Assembly (NCBI GenBank): GCA_964498585.1
Contig: CAZCHH010000008.1
Span: 5,527-69,526, forward strand
Direction of reading: 5' to 3'
From: JAAYJM01 sp964498585
Lineage (GTDB): Bacteria > Bacteroidota > Ignavibacteria > Kapaibacteriales > UBA2268
Length of the DNA: 64,000 bases
In this document: one piece after another, positions 1-8,189 of the stretch
How the letters are laid out: each line of letters begins with the position of its first letter
How positions within the stretch are numbered: position 1 is the first letter of the stretch
The notes under the pieces: model-generated
Told to the model about the DNA's origin: nothing
The model's database searches: none
The model's input: only the letters and a program-made list of their open reading frames with translations
Position numbers and translations under genes: made by a program

Positions 1-554
1 TTAATACTGCCCTGACAAGTAGAATAGATTACTCAGCATCAAATATTGGAATTGAAGCATCTAAATCTAATGTTACTATAGCTCAAAGCGGGTATTATCC
101 TACTCTTTCTGCAAGCGGTGGCTGGTCTTGGACTAATCACACACTTTCTCAATTCAGTGAATTAGGCAATTCTTACATCGGCTTAAATTTATCAGTCCCT
201 ATTTTCGAGAATTTTAAAACAAACAATCAGATTGAATCTGCTAAATATCAATTAAAGCAACAGGAAATCCAGCATTATCAATTAGAACAAAATATAAAAA
301 CTGCAATACAAACTGCATTGCTAAATTTAGAAGCAGCTGAAAAACAGCTTGATATTACAGAAAGAGTGCTACGCTCTTCAGAAATGAACTATCAGATTTA
401 TAACGAAAGGTTTAATATTGGCTCTTCAAATATAAATGAATATTACGATGCTAATACAAGATATATTACAGCCCAAATTAATCGTGTAAATGCTATATAT
501 GCATATTATTTAGCACAAAAAGAAGTCCAATTTGCTATTGGAAAACTAAATTAA
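1..554 (+). CDS. TolC-family outer-membrane efflux protein (C-terminal part)
   Basis: The frame is open from the first bases of the window (first full codon at base 3), so the gene is cut at its 5' end; about 183 residues are visible. They are mostly amphipathic helix rich in Q, A, N and K. A short beta strand carries the LSVPIF motif, typical of the outer-membrane efflux protein (OEP) fold where the barrel strands return to the periplasmic coiled coil. The family forms a trimeric outer-membrane duct for tripartite efflux or type I export. The gene ends 12 bases before the RDD gene and is followed by a MacA-like adaptor, so it is probably the outer-membrane partner of the ABC exporter encoded downstream. 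Substrate unknown. Confidence 0.9.
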   Translation, partial: NTALTSRIDYSASNIGIEASKSNVTIAQSGYYPTLSASGGWSWTNHTLSQFSELGNSYIGLNLSVPIFENFKTNNQIESAKYQLKQQEIQHYQLEQNIKTAIQTALLNLEAAEKQLDITERVLRSSEMNYQIYNERFNIGSSNINEYYDANTRYITAQINRVNAIYAYYLAQKEVQFAIGKLN

Positions 555-566
555 ATGGAGGTAAAT

Positions 567-1280
567 ATGAAATGTGAAAAATGCGGGAACGAATATCCCT
601 CGCAATACTACTTTGAAACTCCTACCGTTTGTAAGGAGTGCTTTAAAAATATGTCTGAAGAAGAAAAACAATTTTACTTAGCTCAGCCGGCTCCTTATTT
701 CGTTGATGAATTGGCTATTAGGACGGGATTTGGCAAACGCTTCGCTGCTGCACTGATTGATTTTCTTATTGTTATCATTATTATCCTGCTTGTTTATAAT
801 GCAACTGGTTTTTTTGAATCAGCTACTATTCTTGGAGAACAAATACAGGCAAATCCAACTGATGTAGCTGCCATAGAAGAACTAACCAATTCTTTTATGG
901 AAGAGAATATGCAGAACTTCTATTTTAGCTATATTCTTTTGTTAGTCTTTTTCTCTCTCGAAATATTAATCGGAGCTTCAGTCGGCAAGCTAATTCTTGG
1001 TATTCAAATCGCCGATTCTAATCGGACAAAAGCAAATACCGGAAAACTAATTACCCGATATCTTATCAAGCATTCTTTTACGTTTATTTCTATTTTATGG
1101 CTAATAACAGGTATTAGTATAATTAATACATTGTCAACTATTGTTTTTTTCGTATTAGTTATTGGCTTTTTCTTTGTTTTTTCACAAAAAAGGCAAGCTT
1201 TTCACGATATGATTGCTGATACCGCGGTTTTTAACAGAAATGATATTATTACTGAAGAAGCCAATCAGAACTTTAATTGA
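567..1280 (+). CDS. RDD-family membrane protein with N-terminal zinc ribbon
   Basis: Predicted protein of 237 residues. An ATG at 555 is in frame, but the GGAGG at 557-561 lies inside the sequence it would translate and is well spaced for the ATG at 567, so I start there. Residues C3, C6, C22 and C25 form a CxxC-x15-CxxC zinc-ribbon pattern. The rest is an RDD domain: an FGKRFAAALIDF motif opens the first membrane helix (about 55-80), two or more helices follow, and the domain closes with FHDMIADTAV. RDD proteins are poorly characterised; some are linked to transport. Its place between a TolC-like gene and a MacA-like gene (22 bases before the latter) suggests co-transcription with the exporter, but no role can be read from the sequence. 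Confidence 0.85.
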   Translation: MKCEKCGNEYPSQYYFETPTVCKECFKNMSEEEKQFYLAQPAPYFVDELAIRTGFGKRFAAALIDFLIVIIIILLVYNATGFFESATILGEQIQANPTDVAAIEELTNSFMEENMQNFYFSYILLLVFFSLEILIGASVGKLILGIQIADSNRTKANTGKLITRYLIKHSFTFISILWLITGISIINTLSTIVFFVLVIGFFFVFSQKRQAFHDMIADTAVFNRNDIITEEANQNFN

Positions 1281-1301
1281 TTTCAAAAGGATATATAAAA
1301 A

Positions 1302-2594
1302 ATGGCAAAGAAAAAATCAAAAAAGAAAGTCTATATAACAATAAGTTTTCTTGTTATCATTATTGCAGCAATTATAATTTTCTTAGTTTCCGGAAAAAGT
1401 GATGCTGCAATATCTGTAACAGTATCAAAAGTAGAAAAGAAGACCATTACTCAAACTGTAACAGCAATTGGAAAAATTGAAGCTGAAACAGAAGTTAAAA
1501 TTTCTTCTGAAACTTCCGGTGAAATTGTATTTCTGGCAGTTAAAGAAGGTGATACTGTTAAAGCAAATTCTCTTTTAGCCCGAATTAAACCAGACATCAT
1601 CGAAACACAGCTTGAGCAATACAAAGCTGCTGCCGATGCCGCTAAAGTGCAAATTGATGCACGCAAACTTGCGCGGGAAAGAGCTAAATCTGAATTAAAC
1701 AGAATTTCTGAATTATATGCTAAAAAATTCGCATCTACTGACGAATTTGAAGCAGCTACCAATAATTTCGACCAAAGTGAAAAAAATTACCAATCTGCTC
1801 TTTATCAATACGAACAAGCACTTGCTACTTTAAAACAAATTCAGCGAAGTGCAGACAGAACTACTATTTTCTCACCAATTAACGGTATTGTTACCAAATT
1901 AAGCGTTGAAAAAGGTGAAAAAGTTGTTGGGACAGCTCAATACGCCGGTACTGAAATGATGGTGATTTCTGATTTAAGCGTTATGAACGCCATTGTCGAA
2001 GTCGATGAAAATGATATTGTAATGGTTAAAATTGGAGATACTGCACGCGTTGAAATTGATGCTATTCAAGATGTGATTTATAAAGGCACAGTTATTGAAA
2101 TAGGGCATTCAGCTGTTCAAAGCTCGCTTGGTACTCAAGACCAGGTAACTAATTTTAAAGTAAAAATTCGGTTATTGGATAAAGAAGCACGTCTCCGCCC
2201 CGGAATGAGTTGTAATGTCGATATCGAAACTGAGACACGTGAAAATGTATTAACTATTCCTCTTCAATCAGTTACTGTTCGCGATTCAAAACTCGAAAAC
2301 GCTCCAGATGTAGGTAGTCAGGCTATTAGAACTGTTGAAGAAGATGATAAAAAGAAAAAAGTTGAACGCCCTGCTTCTGTTGTGTTTATAAAAGACGGAA
2401 AAAAAGTAAAGATGGTTACTGTTAAAACGGGTATCAGCGATAAGGGATTTATCGAAATTACTGAAGGCCTTAAAGAAGGCGAAGAAGTTGTTAGTGGCAG
2501 CTATTTGGCTATAAGCAAATTATTGAAAGATGGTGCTTTAATCAAAATTGATTCTTTGTCTAAAAAAAAGAAAAAAGAAGAAAAGAAAGAATAA
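1302..2594 (+). CDS. MacA-like periplasmic adaptor (HlyD/MFP family)
   Basis: Protein of 430 residues. A lysine-rich N-terminus leads into one membrane anchor (about 9-29). The biotinyl-lipoyl half-motif around 65-95 is followed by a coiled-coil hairpin rich in A, K, E and Q (about 100-190) and the second lipoyl half (FSPINGIVTKLSVEKGEKV). Beta-barrel and membrane-proximal domains come next, and the C-terminal tail is almost pure K and E. This is the usual build of the adaptor that links an inner-membrane ABC exporter to TolC. It sits between a TolC-like gene and an ABC ATPase with two MacB-like permeases, which supports a MacAB-TolC-type pump. The following 886 bases are repeat-filled, so transcription may be interrupted before the ATPase. 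Confidence 0.9.
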   Translation: MAKKKSKKKVYITISFLVIIIAAIIIFLVSGKSDAAISVTVSKVEKKTITQTVTAIGKIEAETEVKISSETSGEIVFLAVKEGDTVKANSLLARIKPDIIETQLEQYKAAADAAKVQIDARKLARERAKSELNRISELYAKKFASTDEFEAATNNFDQSEKNYQSALYQYEQALATLKQIQRSADRTTIFSPINGIVTKLSVEKGEKVVGTAQYAGTEMMVISDLSVMNAIVEVDENDIVMVKIGDTARVEIDAIQDVIYKGTVIEIGHSAVQSSLGTQDQVTNFKVKIRLLDKEARLRPGMSCNVDIETETRENVLTIPLQSVTVRDSKLENAPDVGSQAIRTVEEDDKKKKVERPASVVFIKDGKKVKMVTVKTGISDKGFIEITEGLKEGEEVVSGSYLAISKLLKDGALIKIDSLSKKKKKEEKKE

Positions 2595-2630
2595 TGATTA
2601 GTGATTAATGATTAGTGACATAGTGTTTTG

Positions 2631-2715
2631 TCATTCTGACGGATGTCAGAATCCATCTTAAAATAGTTATTATGACTGTCATTCCGAAACGAAGTGAGGA
2701 ATCTCACGTCATTGC
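2631..2715. repeat. Dispersed 'TGTCATTC' repeat fragments
   Basis: Two adjoining copies of a motif seen in many gaps of this window. One is a stem-loop with arms TTCTGAC/GTCAGAA (2634-2651). The second (about 2678-2712) reads GTCATTCCGAAACGAAGTG and continues GAGGAATCTCA. Related copies lie at 15400, 15446-15529, 31321, 45976-46056, 47766, 47994 and 54386. No coding potential is seen. Confidence 0.75.
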
Positions 2716-2742
2716 TACTACCAGATTTGTATTCAAGGATGA

Positions 2743-2775
2743 AGATGTCCTACATCTCCGAGATGTAGGACATCT
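2743..2775. repeat. Perfect 33-bp palindrome
   Basis: Two 16-base arms, AGATGTCCTACATCTC (2743-2758) and its exact complement (2760-2775), are separated by one base. The arms also contain the near-direct repeat AGATGT/ACATCT. There is no T-tract, so it is not an obvious terminator. It belongs to the repeat cluster that separates the MacA-like gene from the ATPase gene. Confidence 0.8.
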
Positions 2776-2904
2776 GGATTAAAACTTTTGTAAAGTTTGT
2801 TGGGTAAATAAAATGATGTCCTTGGCGATGCAATGAAGAATCTATCAACATTAATGTTCGACCGTAGTTGATAAATAGAGAAATGTTTTAGTGTAATGAA
2901 ATTT

Positions 2905-3056
2905 ATTCCGTAGGAATTATATATTTGTAACAGGAATAATCCTTGATATTTGTTATCCAGTCAGGGATTAAATATTAAAAGCAATTAATATTTAATTCCT
3001 ACGGAATATAAGACTAACAAAAAGCATTGTTACAAATATTTTATCCCTAACGGGAT
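2905..3056. repeat. Nested palindromic repeat with ATTCCGTAGGAAT ends
   Basis: The outer arms ATTCCGTAGGAAT (2905-2917) and ATTCCTACGGAAT (2995-3007) are inverted. A second pair, ATATTTGTAACA (2920-2931) and TGTTACAAATAT (3028-3039), interleaves with them, and a stem-loop ATCCC-TAAC-GGGAT lies at 3043-3056. A related cluster with ACTCCGTAGGAGT cores is at the right end of the window (63650-63870). No reading frame is present. It is probably a non-autonomous dispersed element. Confidence 0.7.
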
Positions 3057-3102
3057 AAATAGAATAGCTAACTGTTTAAAAGATGTTGCTAATGAATAAC
3101 TA

Positions 3103-3164
3103 CTTAACAATGGATTGCAACCCATTGTTAAGAACTATCAATCATCGGATTAACCCGATGTTGA
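3103..3164. repeat. Double stem-loop repeat (CTTAACAATGG...CCATTGTTAAG)
   Basis: The first hairpin has 11-base arms, CTTAACAATGG at 3103-3113 and CCATTGTTAAG at 3122-3132. It is followed by a second weak hairpin, CATCGG/CCGATG (3143-3160). A diverged copy with the same order of two hairpins lies at 31391-31454. This conservation of order marks a repeat family rather than chance palindromes. Confidence 0.7.
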
Positions 3165-3178
3165 TAACTAACATTCCA

Positions 3179-3347
3179 ATTCCCCTCTTGAGAGGGGACA
3201 AAGGGTTGTGTTCTTTCTTTCTTTTTATATCTGAAGCTATATCAGAAGATTAAATATTATAAGCACATGTTTCCTATTTAGTCAGAAAGAACTTTTTTAT
3301 TAAGGAAAAAAGAACACACTCCTTTAATACCCTCTCAAGAGGGGAAT
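3179..3347. mobile_element. MITE-like element with ~42-bp imperfect terminal inverted repeats
   Basis: The left end starts ATTCCCCTCTTGAGAGGGG (3179-3197) and runs on through GTGTTCTTT to about 3225. The right end (3305-3347) is its imperfect inverted complement and ends CTCAAGAGGGGAAT. The 169-bp unit holds no open frame of note. The outermost 19 bases are themselves palindromic. Similar CCCCTCTTGAGAGGGG elements are familiar in bacterial genomes. I infer a non-autonomous element; no transposase for it is visible here. Confidence 0.65.
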
Positions 3348-3402
3348 AAGAAAAGATGAATATTTAATTTGATTAAATGAAAGTAAGACTTTTAAGAAAT
3401 CT

Positions 3403-3428
3403 TCCTACCCAAGTGCAACTTGGTAGGA
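3403..3428. repeat. Short stem-loop before the ABC ATPase gene
   Basis: Arms TCCTACCCAAGT (3403-3414) and ACTTGGTAGGA (3418-3428) pair with one bulged base and a tiny loop. It lies 53 bases upstream of the ATPase start and could lie in its 5' leader. No T-tract follows it on the plus strand. Confidence 0.5.
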
Positions 3429-3480
3429 GAAAAAAATAAACAGAATAACAAACAAACGAATCAACAAATAAACATAAACG

Positions 3481-4227
3481 ATGGATACAACAAATCAAAA
3501 CGGCGCATTAATACATTTTGAAAATATATCAAAAGTATATAAAATGGGTGTGGAATATGTTCATGCCTTGCGAGATATTACTTTGACAATAAGTAAGAAT
3601 GAATATGTTTCTATAATGGGACCTTCTGGCTCTGGTAAATCTACATTAATGAATATAATTGGCTGCTTGGATACTCCAAGTACTGGTAAATACTTGTTTA
3701 AGCAATACGATGTAAGCGATATGACCGATAATGAACTGGCAGACATTCGAAATAAAGAAATCGGTTTTGTGTTTCAAACATTTAATCTTTTGCCTCGTGC
3801 ATCAGCTTTAAAAAATGTTGAACTTCCACTCGTTTATGGTGGAGTAAGTTCTTCAAAACGAAAAGAAATTGCTCACAAATTGCTTGAGGACGTAGGGCTT
3901 GGAGATAGAGTTACCCATAAACCAAACGAGCTTTCCGGTGGACAAAGGCAAAGAGTTGCTGTTGCAAGGGCATTAGCAAATAATCCTTCAATTATTCTTG
4001 CTGACGAACCAACTGGCAACCTTGACACAAAGACCGGCAAAGAAATTATGATTCTTTTCAATAAGCTTTGGGAAAGTGGTAATACTATTATTTTAGTTAC
4101 TCACGAAGAAGAAGTTGCCCATTATTCTCATCGGATTATTCGCCTTCGGGACGGTTTGGTCGAATCTGATAATCAAAATGGAAATCCTGTAGTACCTAAG
4201 GTTTCAGAAATAGCAGAATTTGAATAA
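3481..4227 (+). CDS. ABC transporter ATP-binding protein, MacB/LolD type
   Basis: A 248-residue nucleotide-binding subunit. It has Walker A GPSGSGKST (47-55), Q-loop FVFQTFNLLPRASA, signature LSGGQRQRVA (151 on), Walker B IILADEP (D175, E176), the D-loop TGNLD and the H-loop histidine at about 208. The TFNLLP and TGNLD wording is characteristic of the MacB/LolD/FtsE branch, where ATP hydrolysis drives mechanotransmission through the permease rather than classic substrate flipping. It is encoded as a separate polypeptide and is followed after one base by the first permease gene, so translational coupling is likely. No clear Shine-Dalgarno sequence precedes the ATG. Confidence 0.92.
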   Translation: MDTTNQNGALIHFENISKVYKMGVEYVHALRDITLTISKNEYVSIMGPSGSGKSTLMNIIGCLDTPSTGKYLFKQYDVSDMTDNELADIRNKEIGFVFQTFNLLPRASALKNVELPLVYGGVSSSKRKEIAHKLLEDVGLGDRVTHKPNELSGGQRQRVAVARALANNPSIILADEPTGNLDTKTGKEIMILFNKLWESGNTIILVTHEEEVAHYSHRIIRLRDGLVESDNQNGNPVVPKVSEIAEFE

Positions 4228-4228
4228 A

Positions 4229-5482
4229 ATGAAATTTTCAGAAATATCAGAAGCAATAGTAATTGCATTTGATGCTATAAGAGTAAACAAATTACGTGCC
4301 TTTTTAGCATCGCTTGGAGTTGTAATTGGAATTTCATTCGTAATTTTAATGGGATGGCTTATAGCCGGCTTAGACAAAGTCCTTTTAGATACAATCAATA
4401 TGATTGGTAGCGATATGCTCTATGTGGACAAATGGGAATGGGCTGGCGGAAAAAACTGGAAATTGCTTCAGGCAAGAAAACCAATCACATTAGAACAGGC
4501 AAACGAATTTGCTAAACGAATTGAAAGTGCTGAACTTGCTATTCCTATTGCCCGAAAATATAGCACTCTAATTAAATATGAGAATAAAAATTATGAAGGA
4601 ATAAGCGTCCAGGGAACTTTAAGTGAATACGGATTAACTCCAGCTGGTGCCATTCTTGATGGTAGATTTTTTTCGCAGACCGAAGATAAATATGGTTCAA
4701 ATGTCGTTGTTTTCGCATATAATGCTTACAATACAATTTTTCCCAAAGGTGATGGAATAGGAAAAACTGTCAAAATCAATGGTAATAAATTCTATGTAAT
4801 TGGAGTTGTGAAGAAGCAAGGTACTGCACTTTTGGATTTTGTTGACAACCAGGTGTTTATTCCACTCTCAAACTTCCTCGGCTGCTTCGGTAAATTCAGG
4901 AGGAGTTTGTCGATTGGGGTAAAAGCTGGCAATCCCGAAATGCTTGATGAGGTTAGAACAGAAACAATCGGGATAATGCGAGGAATTCGCGGATTAGAGC
5001 CATGGGAAGAAGATGATTTTTCCATAAATGAAACAAAAACATTTGAAAAGTCCACTGATACATTCCGGCTATACGTGTGGGGTATCGGTATTGGTATGAC
5101 TGTTCTTTCTTTTATTGTCGGAATAATCGGAATAATGAATATTATGTTTGTTTCCGTTGCAGAAAGAACAAAGGAAATCGGTATTCGCAAGGCAATAGGG
5201 GCGCCAAAACGCTCAATACTTTTCCAGTTTATTATAGAAGCGGCAATTCTTTGCTTGGTTGGTTCAGCTTTTTCATTTATCGGGTGTTCTGTACTCGTTT
5301 ATGCAGCTGCTACTCTTTTACCCAAAATCTGGCCTGCAACTACGTTTCTGTCTCCTTTTATTCCTATGAAGTTGTTGGTTATTGCTTCGATTGTTTCTAT
5401 TTTTGTAGGAATTTTTGCTGGTTTAATTCCGGCAATTAGGGCGTCAAACCTTGACCCTGTAGATTCATTAAGATATGAGTAA
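4229..5482 (+). CDS. MacB-like ABC permease, first of a pair
   Basis: Protein of 417 residues. A TTG at 4220 is in frame, but the ATG at 4229 begins one base after the ATPase stop and gives the expected N-terminus (a short amphipathic helix, then NKLRAFLASLGVVIGISFVI). Membrane helix 1 is followed by a large periplasmic MacB_PCD region (about 50-270). The FtsX domain then carries three helices (about 285-415), including IGIMNIMFVSVAERTKEIGIRKAIGA, the conserved cytoplasmic loop that contacts the ATPase, and ends LDPVDSLRYE. With the next gene it probably forms a heterodimeric permease served by the single ATPase. It likely moves a periplasmic substrate through the MacA- and TolC-like partners. 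Confidence 0.9.
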   Translation: MKFSEISEAIVIAFDAIRVNKLRAFLASLGVVIGISFVILMGWLIAGLDKVLLDTINMIGSDMLYVDKWEWAGGKNWKLLQARKPITLEQANEFAKRIESAELAIPIARKYSTLIKYENKNYEGISVQGTLSEYGLTPAGAILDGRFFSQTEDKYGSNVVVFAYNAYNTIFPKGDGIGKTVKINGNKFYVIGVVKKQGTALLDFVDNQVFIPLSNFLGCFGKFRRSLSIGVKAGNPEMLDEVRTETIGIMRGIRGLEPWEEDDFSINETKTFEKSTDTFRLYVWGIGIGMTVLSFIVGIIGIMNIMFVSVAERTKEIGIRKAIGAPKRSILFQFIIEAAILCLVGSAFSFIGCSVLVYAAATLLPKIWPATTFLSPFIPMKLLVIASIVSIFVGIFAGLIPAIRASNLDPVDSLRYE

Positions 5483-5485
5483 ATT

Positions 5486-6715
5486 ATGAATATTTCTGAA
5501 AGTATAGTATTAGCATTAGATTCAGTAGGAAAAAACAAACTCCGTGCTGTCCTTACTCTTTTAAGTATATCTATTGGTGTTTTTGCTATTATCGGGGTAG
5601 GGACTTTAGTTTCTTCAATTGACAATGCTGTTTCTGGCGAATTGTCAAGTTTAGGCGAAAGTACATTTATTATCAAGAGAATGCCTAGTATTCAAATGGG
5701 CGATACTTGGAGAAAATACAGGAAAAGAAAAGCAATTTCTTATTCTGTTTATAAAGAGTTCAGAAAGCAAATGACAACAACTAATTTAATCAGTGCTGAA
5801 AGCTATTCCGGTGGTTATACCATAAAAGCCGGAAATTTGAGTACTGACCCTGATGTTTCGCTTACTGGTGCTGACGAGAACTATTTCGGGAATAATAATA
5901 TTACTGTTGGAGAAGGACGGGTTTTTTCTGCCGATGATATATCTTTTAACCGTAATGTGGCTGTTGTTGGTAATGATGTCGTTGTAAAAATATTTCCTTA
6001 TGAAAATCCAATTGGAAAAAAGATAGCTATAAAAAATCAAAGTTTTACAATAATCGGAATACTTGAAATCAAAGGTGCTGTTCTGGGGCAAAGCCAGGAT
6101 AATCAGGTCATTGTGCCAATTTCACAGTTTCTAAAGTATTACGCTGACTGGTGGGAAGAATCTGTTACGATTTCTGTAAAAGCATTTAGTAAAGAACAAC
6201 TTGAAGCAACAGTTGATGAAGCTATCGGAGCAATGAGGACAATCAGGAAGGTAAAGCCATGGGAGGAAAACAGCTTTGAAATTGAAACAAATGAATCCAT
6301 TGCTGAGCAATTCGGCAACTTTATCGGTTTCCTTTCCATTTTTGGTTCCATTTGCGGTGGAATAGCACTTATTGCTGCTGGTGTTGGTATAATGAATATT
6401 ATGCTGGTTTCAGTTAAGGAAAGAACACGCGAAATTGGAATAAGAAAAGCTATTGGAGCCAAAAGAAGATGGGTGCTTACTCAATTTATTATTGAAACTA
6501 TTACCTTATGCCAACTCGGAGGTTTGATTGGAATTATTCTGGGAGTAATTGCTGGCAATGTTCTGGGGAAAATGCTGGGAATGAATATAGTTTTTCCGAT
6601 TACCTGGATTATTATAAGTATTATAATTTGTACTTTACTCGGTATTTTCTTCGGAGCTTATCCCGCTTGGAAAGCCGCAAAACTTGACCCTATTGACGCT
6701 TTGAGATACGAATAA
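5486..6715 (+). CDS. MacB-like ABC permease, second of a pair
   Basis: A 409-residue paralogue of the preceding gene, starting three bases after its stop. It has the same layout: N-terminal helix opening NKLRAVLTLLSISIGVFAII, a periplasmic MacB_PCD domain, and a C-terminal FtsX domain with GIMNIMLVSVKERTREIGIR and the ending LDPIDALRYE. The two proteins share their start and end motifs but differ through the periplasmic domain, as expected if they pair as unlike halves around one ATPase. The gene converges on nuoF across 95 bases in which I see no strong terminator. Confidence 0.9.
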   Translation: MNISESIVLALDSVGKNKLRAVLTLLSISIGVFAIIGVGTLVSSIDNAVSGELSSLGESTFIIKRMPSIQMGDTWRKYRKRKAISYSVYKEFRKQMTTTNLISAESYSGGYTIKAGNLSTDPDVSLTGADENYFGNNNITVGEGRVFSADDISFNRNVAVVGNDVVVKIFPYENPIGKKIAIKNQSFTIIGILEIKGAVLGQSQDNQVIVPISQFLKYYADWWEESVTISVKAFSKEQLEATVDEAIGAMRTIRKVKPWEENSFEIETNESIAEQFGNFIGFLSIFGSICGGIALIAAGVGIMNIMLVSVKERTREIGIRKAIGAKRRWVLTQFIIETITLCQLGGLIGIILGVIAGNVLGKMLGMNIVFPITWIIISIIICTLLGIFFGAYPAWKAAKLDPIDALRYE

Positions 6716-6810
6716 AAGACAAATTGAAAAAAACAGTTGTTCTTATATTTGATATTCTGGACATCTTTATTTTAAAACACATCAACGATTTTCGGATTTG
6801 ATTCTGTATA

Positions 6811-8142
6811 TCAGGCACATTCTAATAGTGTTTCAGCAGAATTTCTTTTTGAATGAACAATATTTGGTGGCAAATAAGTACGTTCTGGCTTTACTCTTTT
6901 TTCAAAATCATCACGGAATTTTGTAACAAAACCGCGGACAGGCCAGGCAGCAGCATCTCCCAACGCACAAATCGTTCTTGCTTCAATATTATTCGCTACG
7001 GAAACAAGTAAATCAAGGTCTTTAGAAGTAGCTTCACCATTATATATACGTATTAAGATATTTTCCATCCAGCCGCATCCTTCACGGCAGGGGGTGCATT
7101 GCCCGCAGCTTTCATGATGATAAAAATGAGCGATACGGAGAGTTACTTTTACAATATCAGTGTCTTCGTCCATAACGACAATACCACCTGTTCCGATATG
7201 AGTTCCATAAGGTTTCAAGGATTCTTCGTCCATCTTTACTCTGTCAATCTCATCACCACGCAAAGGAGGCATAGATGAGCCACCGGGTATAATCGCCTTA
7301 ATTTTCTTATTATTACGAACGCCGCCGCAAATATCAAAAATAATGTCTGTAAGAAGAGTACCCGTTGGAAGTTCATAAACACCGGGTTTATTTATATGTC
7401 CGCTAACTCCGAAAAGTAAAGTTCCGGGATGCTTTGGCTCGCCAATTTTAGCATATTCTTCAGCACCCATTTTTATTATAGCTGGAACAGTTGCAATTGT
7501 TTCAACGTTATTGACTGTTGTAGGCATACCCCATAGTCCGTATTGAGCTGGGAAAGGTGGCTTAACACGCGGGTAGCCCCTGTCTCCTTCGATTGAAGTC
7601 ATAAGAGAGGTTTCCTCGCCACAGATATAAGCTCCAGCTCCCTTGTGAATATAAATTTCCATTGAATAAGGATGATTAAATGTTTCCTTCATCTTACTGC
7701 CAACAAGCCCTGCGGCATACGCATCGTCTAATGCTTTTTGCATTAAATCAACCCATTTATGATATTCTCCGCGAATGTAAATATAGGCAGCAGTCAAATC
7801 CATTGCGTAACCGGCAATTAATATTCCTTCGATTAACTGATGAGGATTGAGTTCAAAAATCTGCCTGTCTTTAAATGAGCCGGGTTCAGATTCGTCGCCA
7901 TTTACGGCGAGGTATTTGGGTTTGTCTTTGCTTTTCGGCATAAAAGTCCATTTTAAGCCAGTCGGGAAGCAAGCGCCACCACGTCCCCGCAAGCCGGACA
8001 TTTTTACCTGATTAGTTATCTCGTCAGGAGTAAATGTTATTGCCTTACGATAGCTTTCGTATCCACCATTTTTTTTGTAGGTTTCCAATTCATTTAGATT
8101 TGGAATATCCGGTAATATTAATTTTGGAGTATTATTTATCAT
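6811..8142 (-). CDS. nuoF: NADH-quinone oxidoreductase subunit F (NADH-binding)
   Basis: Protein of 443 residues, full length for NuoF. FMN/NADH-binding motifs GLRGRGGACFPTGLKW (about 49-64), GDESEPGSFKDR and AGAYICGEETSL are intact. The N3 [4Fe-4S] ligands are visible as C346, C349 and C352 in SCGQCTPC, with C392 in RTICALGDAA. In complex I this subunit oxidises NADH and passes electrons to the cluster chain. The C-terminal 20 residues form a short extension. No other nuo gene is present in the window: the gene lies 47 bases downstream of a sodium symporter gene and converges on the efflux operon. Homologous hydrogenase or formate dehydrogenase subunits are the main alternative, but the compact length without extra ferredoxin domains favours NuoF. 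Confidence 0.93.
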   Translation of the reverse strand: MINNTPKLILPDIPNLNELETYKKNGGYESYRKAITFTPDEITNQVKMSGLRGRGGACFPTGLKWTFMPKSKDKPKYLAVNGDESEPGSFKDRQIFELNPHQLIEGILIAGYAMDLTAAYIYIRGEYHKWVDLMQKALDDAYAAGLVGSKMKETFNHPYSMEIYIHKGAGAYICGEETSLMTSIEGDRGYPRVKPPFPAQYGLWGMPTTVNNVETIATVPAIIKMGAEEYAKIGEPKHPGTLLFGVSGHINKPGVYELPTGTLLTDIIFDICGGVRNNKKIKAIIPGGSSMPPLRGDEIDRVKMDEESLKPYGTHIGTGGIVVMDEDTDIVKVTLRIAHFYHHESCGQCTPCREGCGWMENILIRIYNGEATSKDLDLLVSVANNIEARTICALGDAAAWPVRGFVTKFRDDFEKRVKPERTYLPPNIVHSKRNSAETLLECA

Positions 8143-8189
8143 TATTATTTCAATTTCATTTTATCAAATAAATAATATAATAAAAATAA

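Noticed and set aside
555..566. ATG at 555 as start of the RDD gene
   Set aside because: The codons from it consist of the ribosome-binding site of the ATG at 567, which gives a protein beginning directly with the zinc ribbon.
1451..1762. Open frame on the minus strand inside the MacA-like gene
   Set aside because: It is antisense to a well-supported coding region, lacks a ribosome-binding site and has no recognisable protein features. The same holds for the long antisense frames at 4792-5190, 5299-5676 and 6139-6462.
2595..3480. Possible CRISPR array or repeat locus
   Set aside because: The repeats are of several unrelated families, inverted rather than direct, and not evenly spaced; no cas gene is in the window.
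5077..5439. Second plus-strand frame inside the first MacB-like permease
   Set aside because: It is a shifted reading of the conserved FtsX domain, rich in C, F, Y and R in no sensible pattern.
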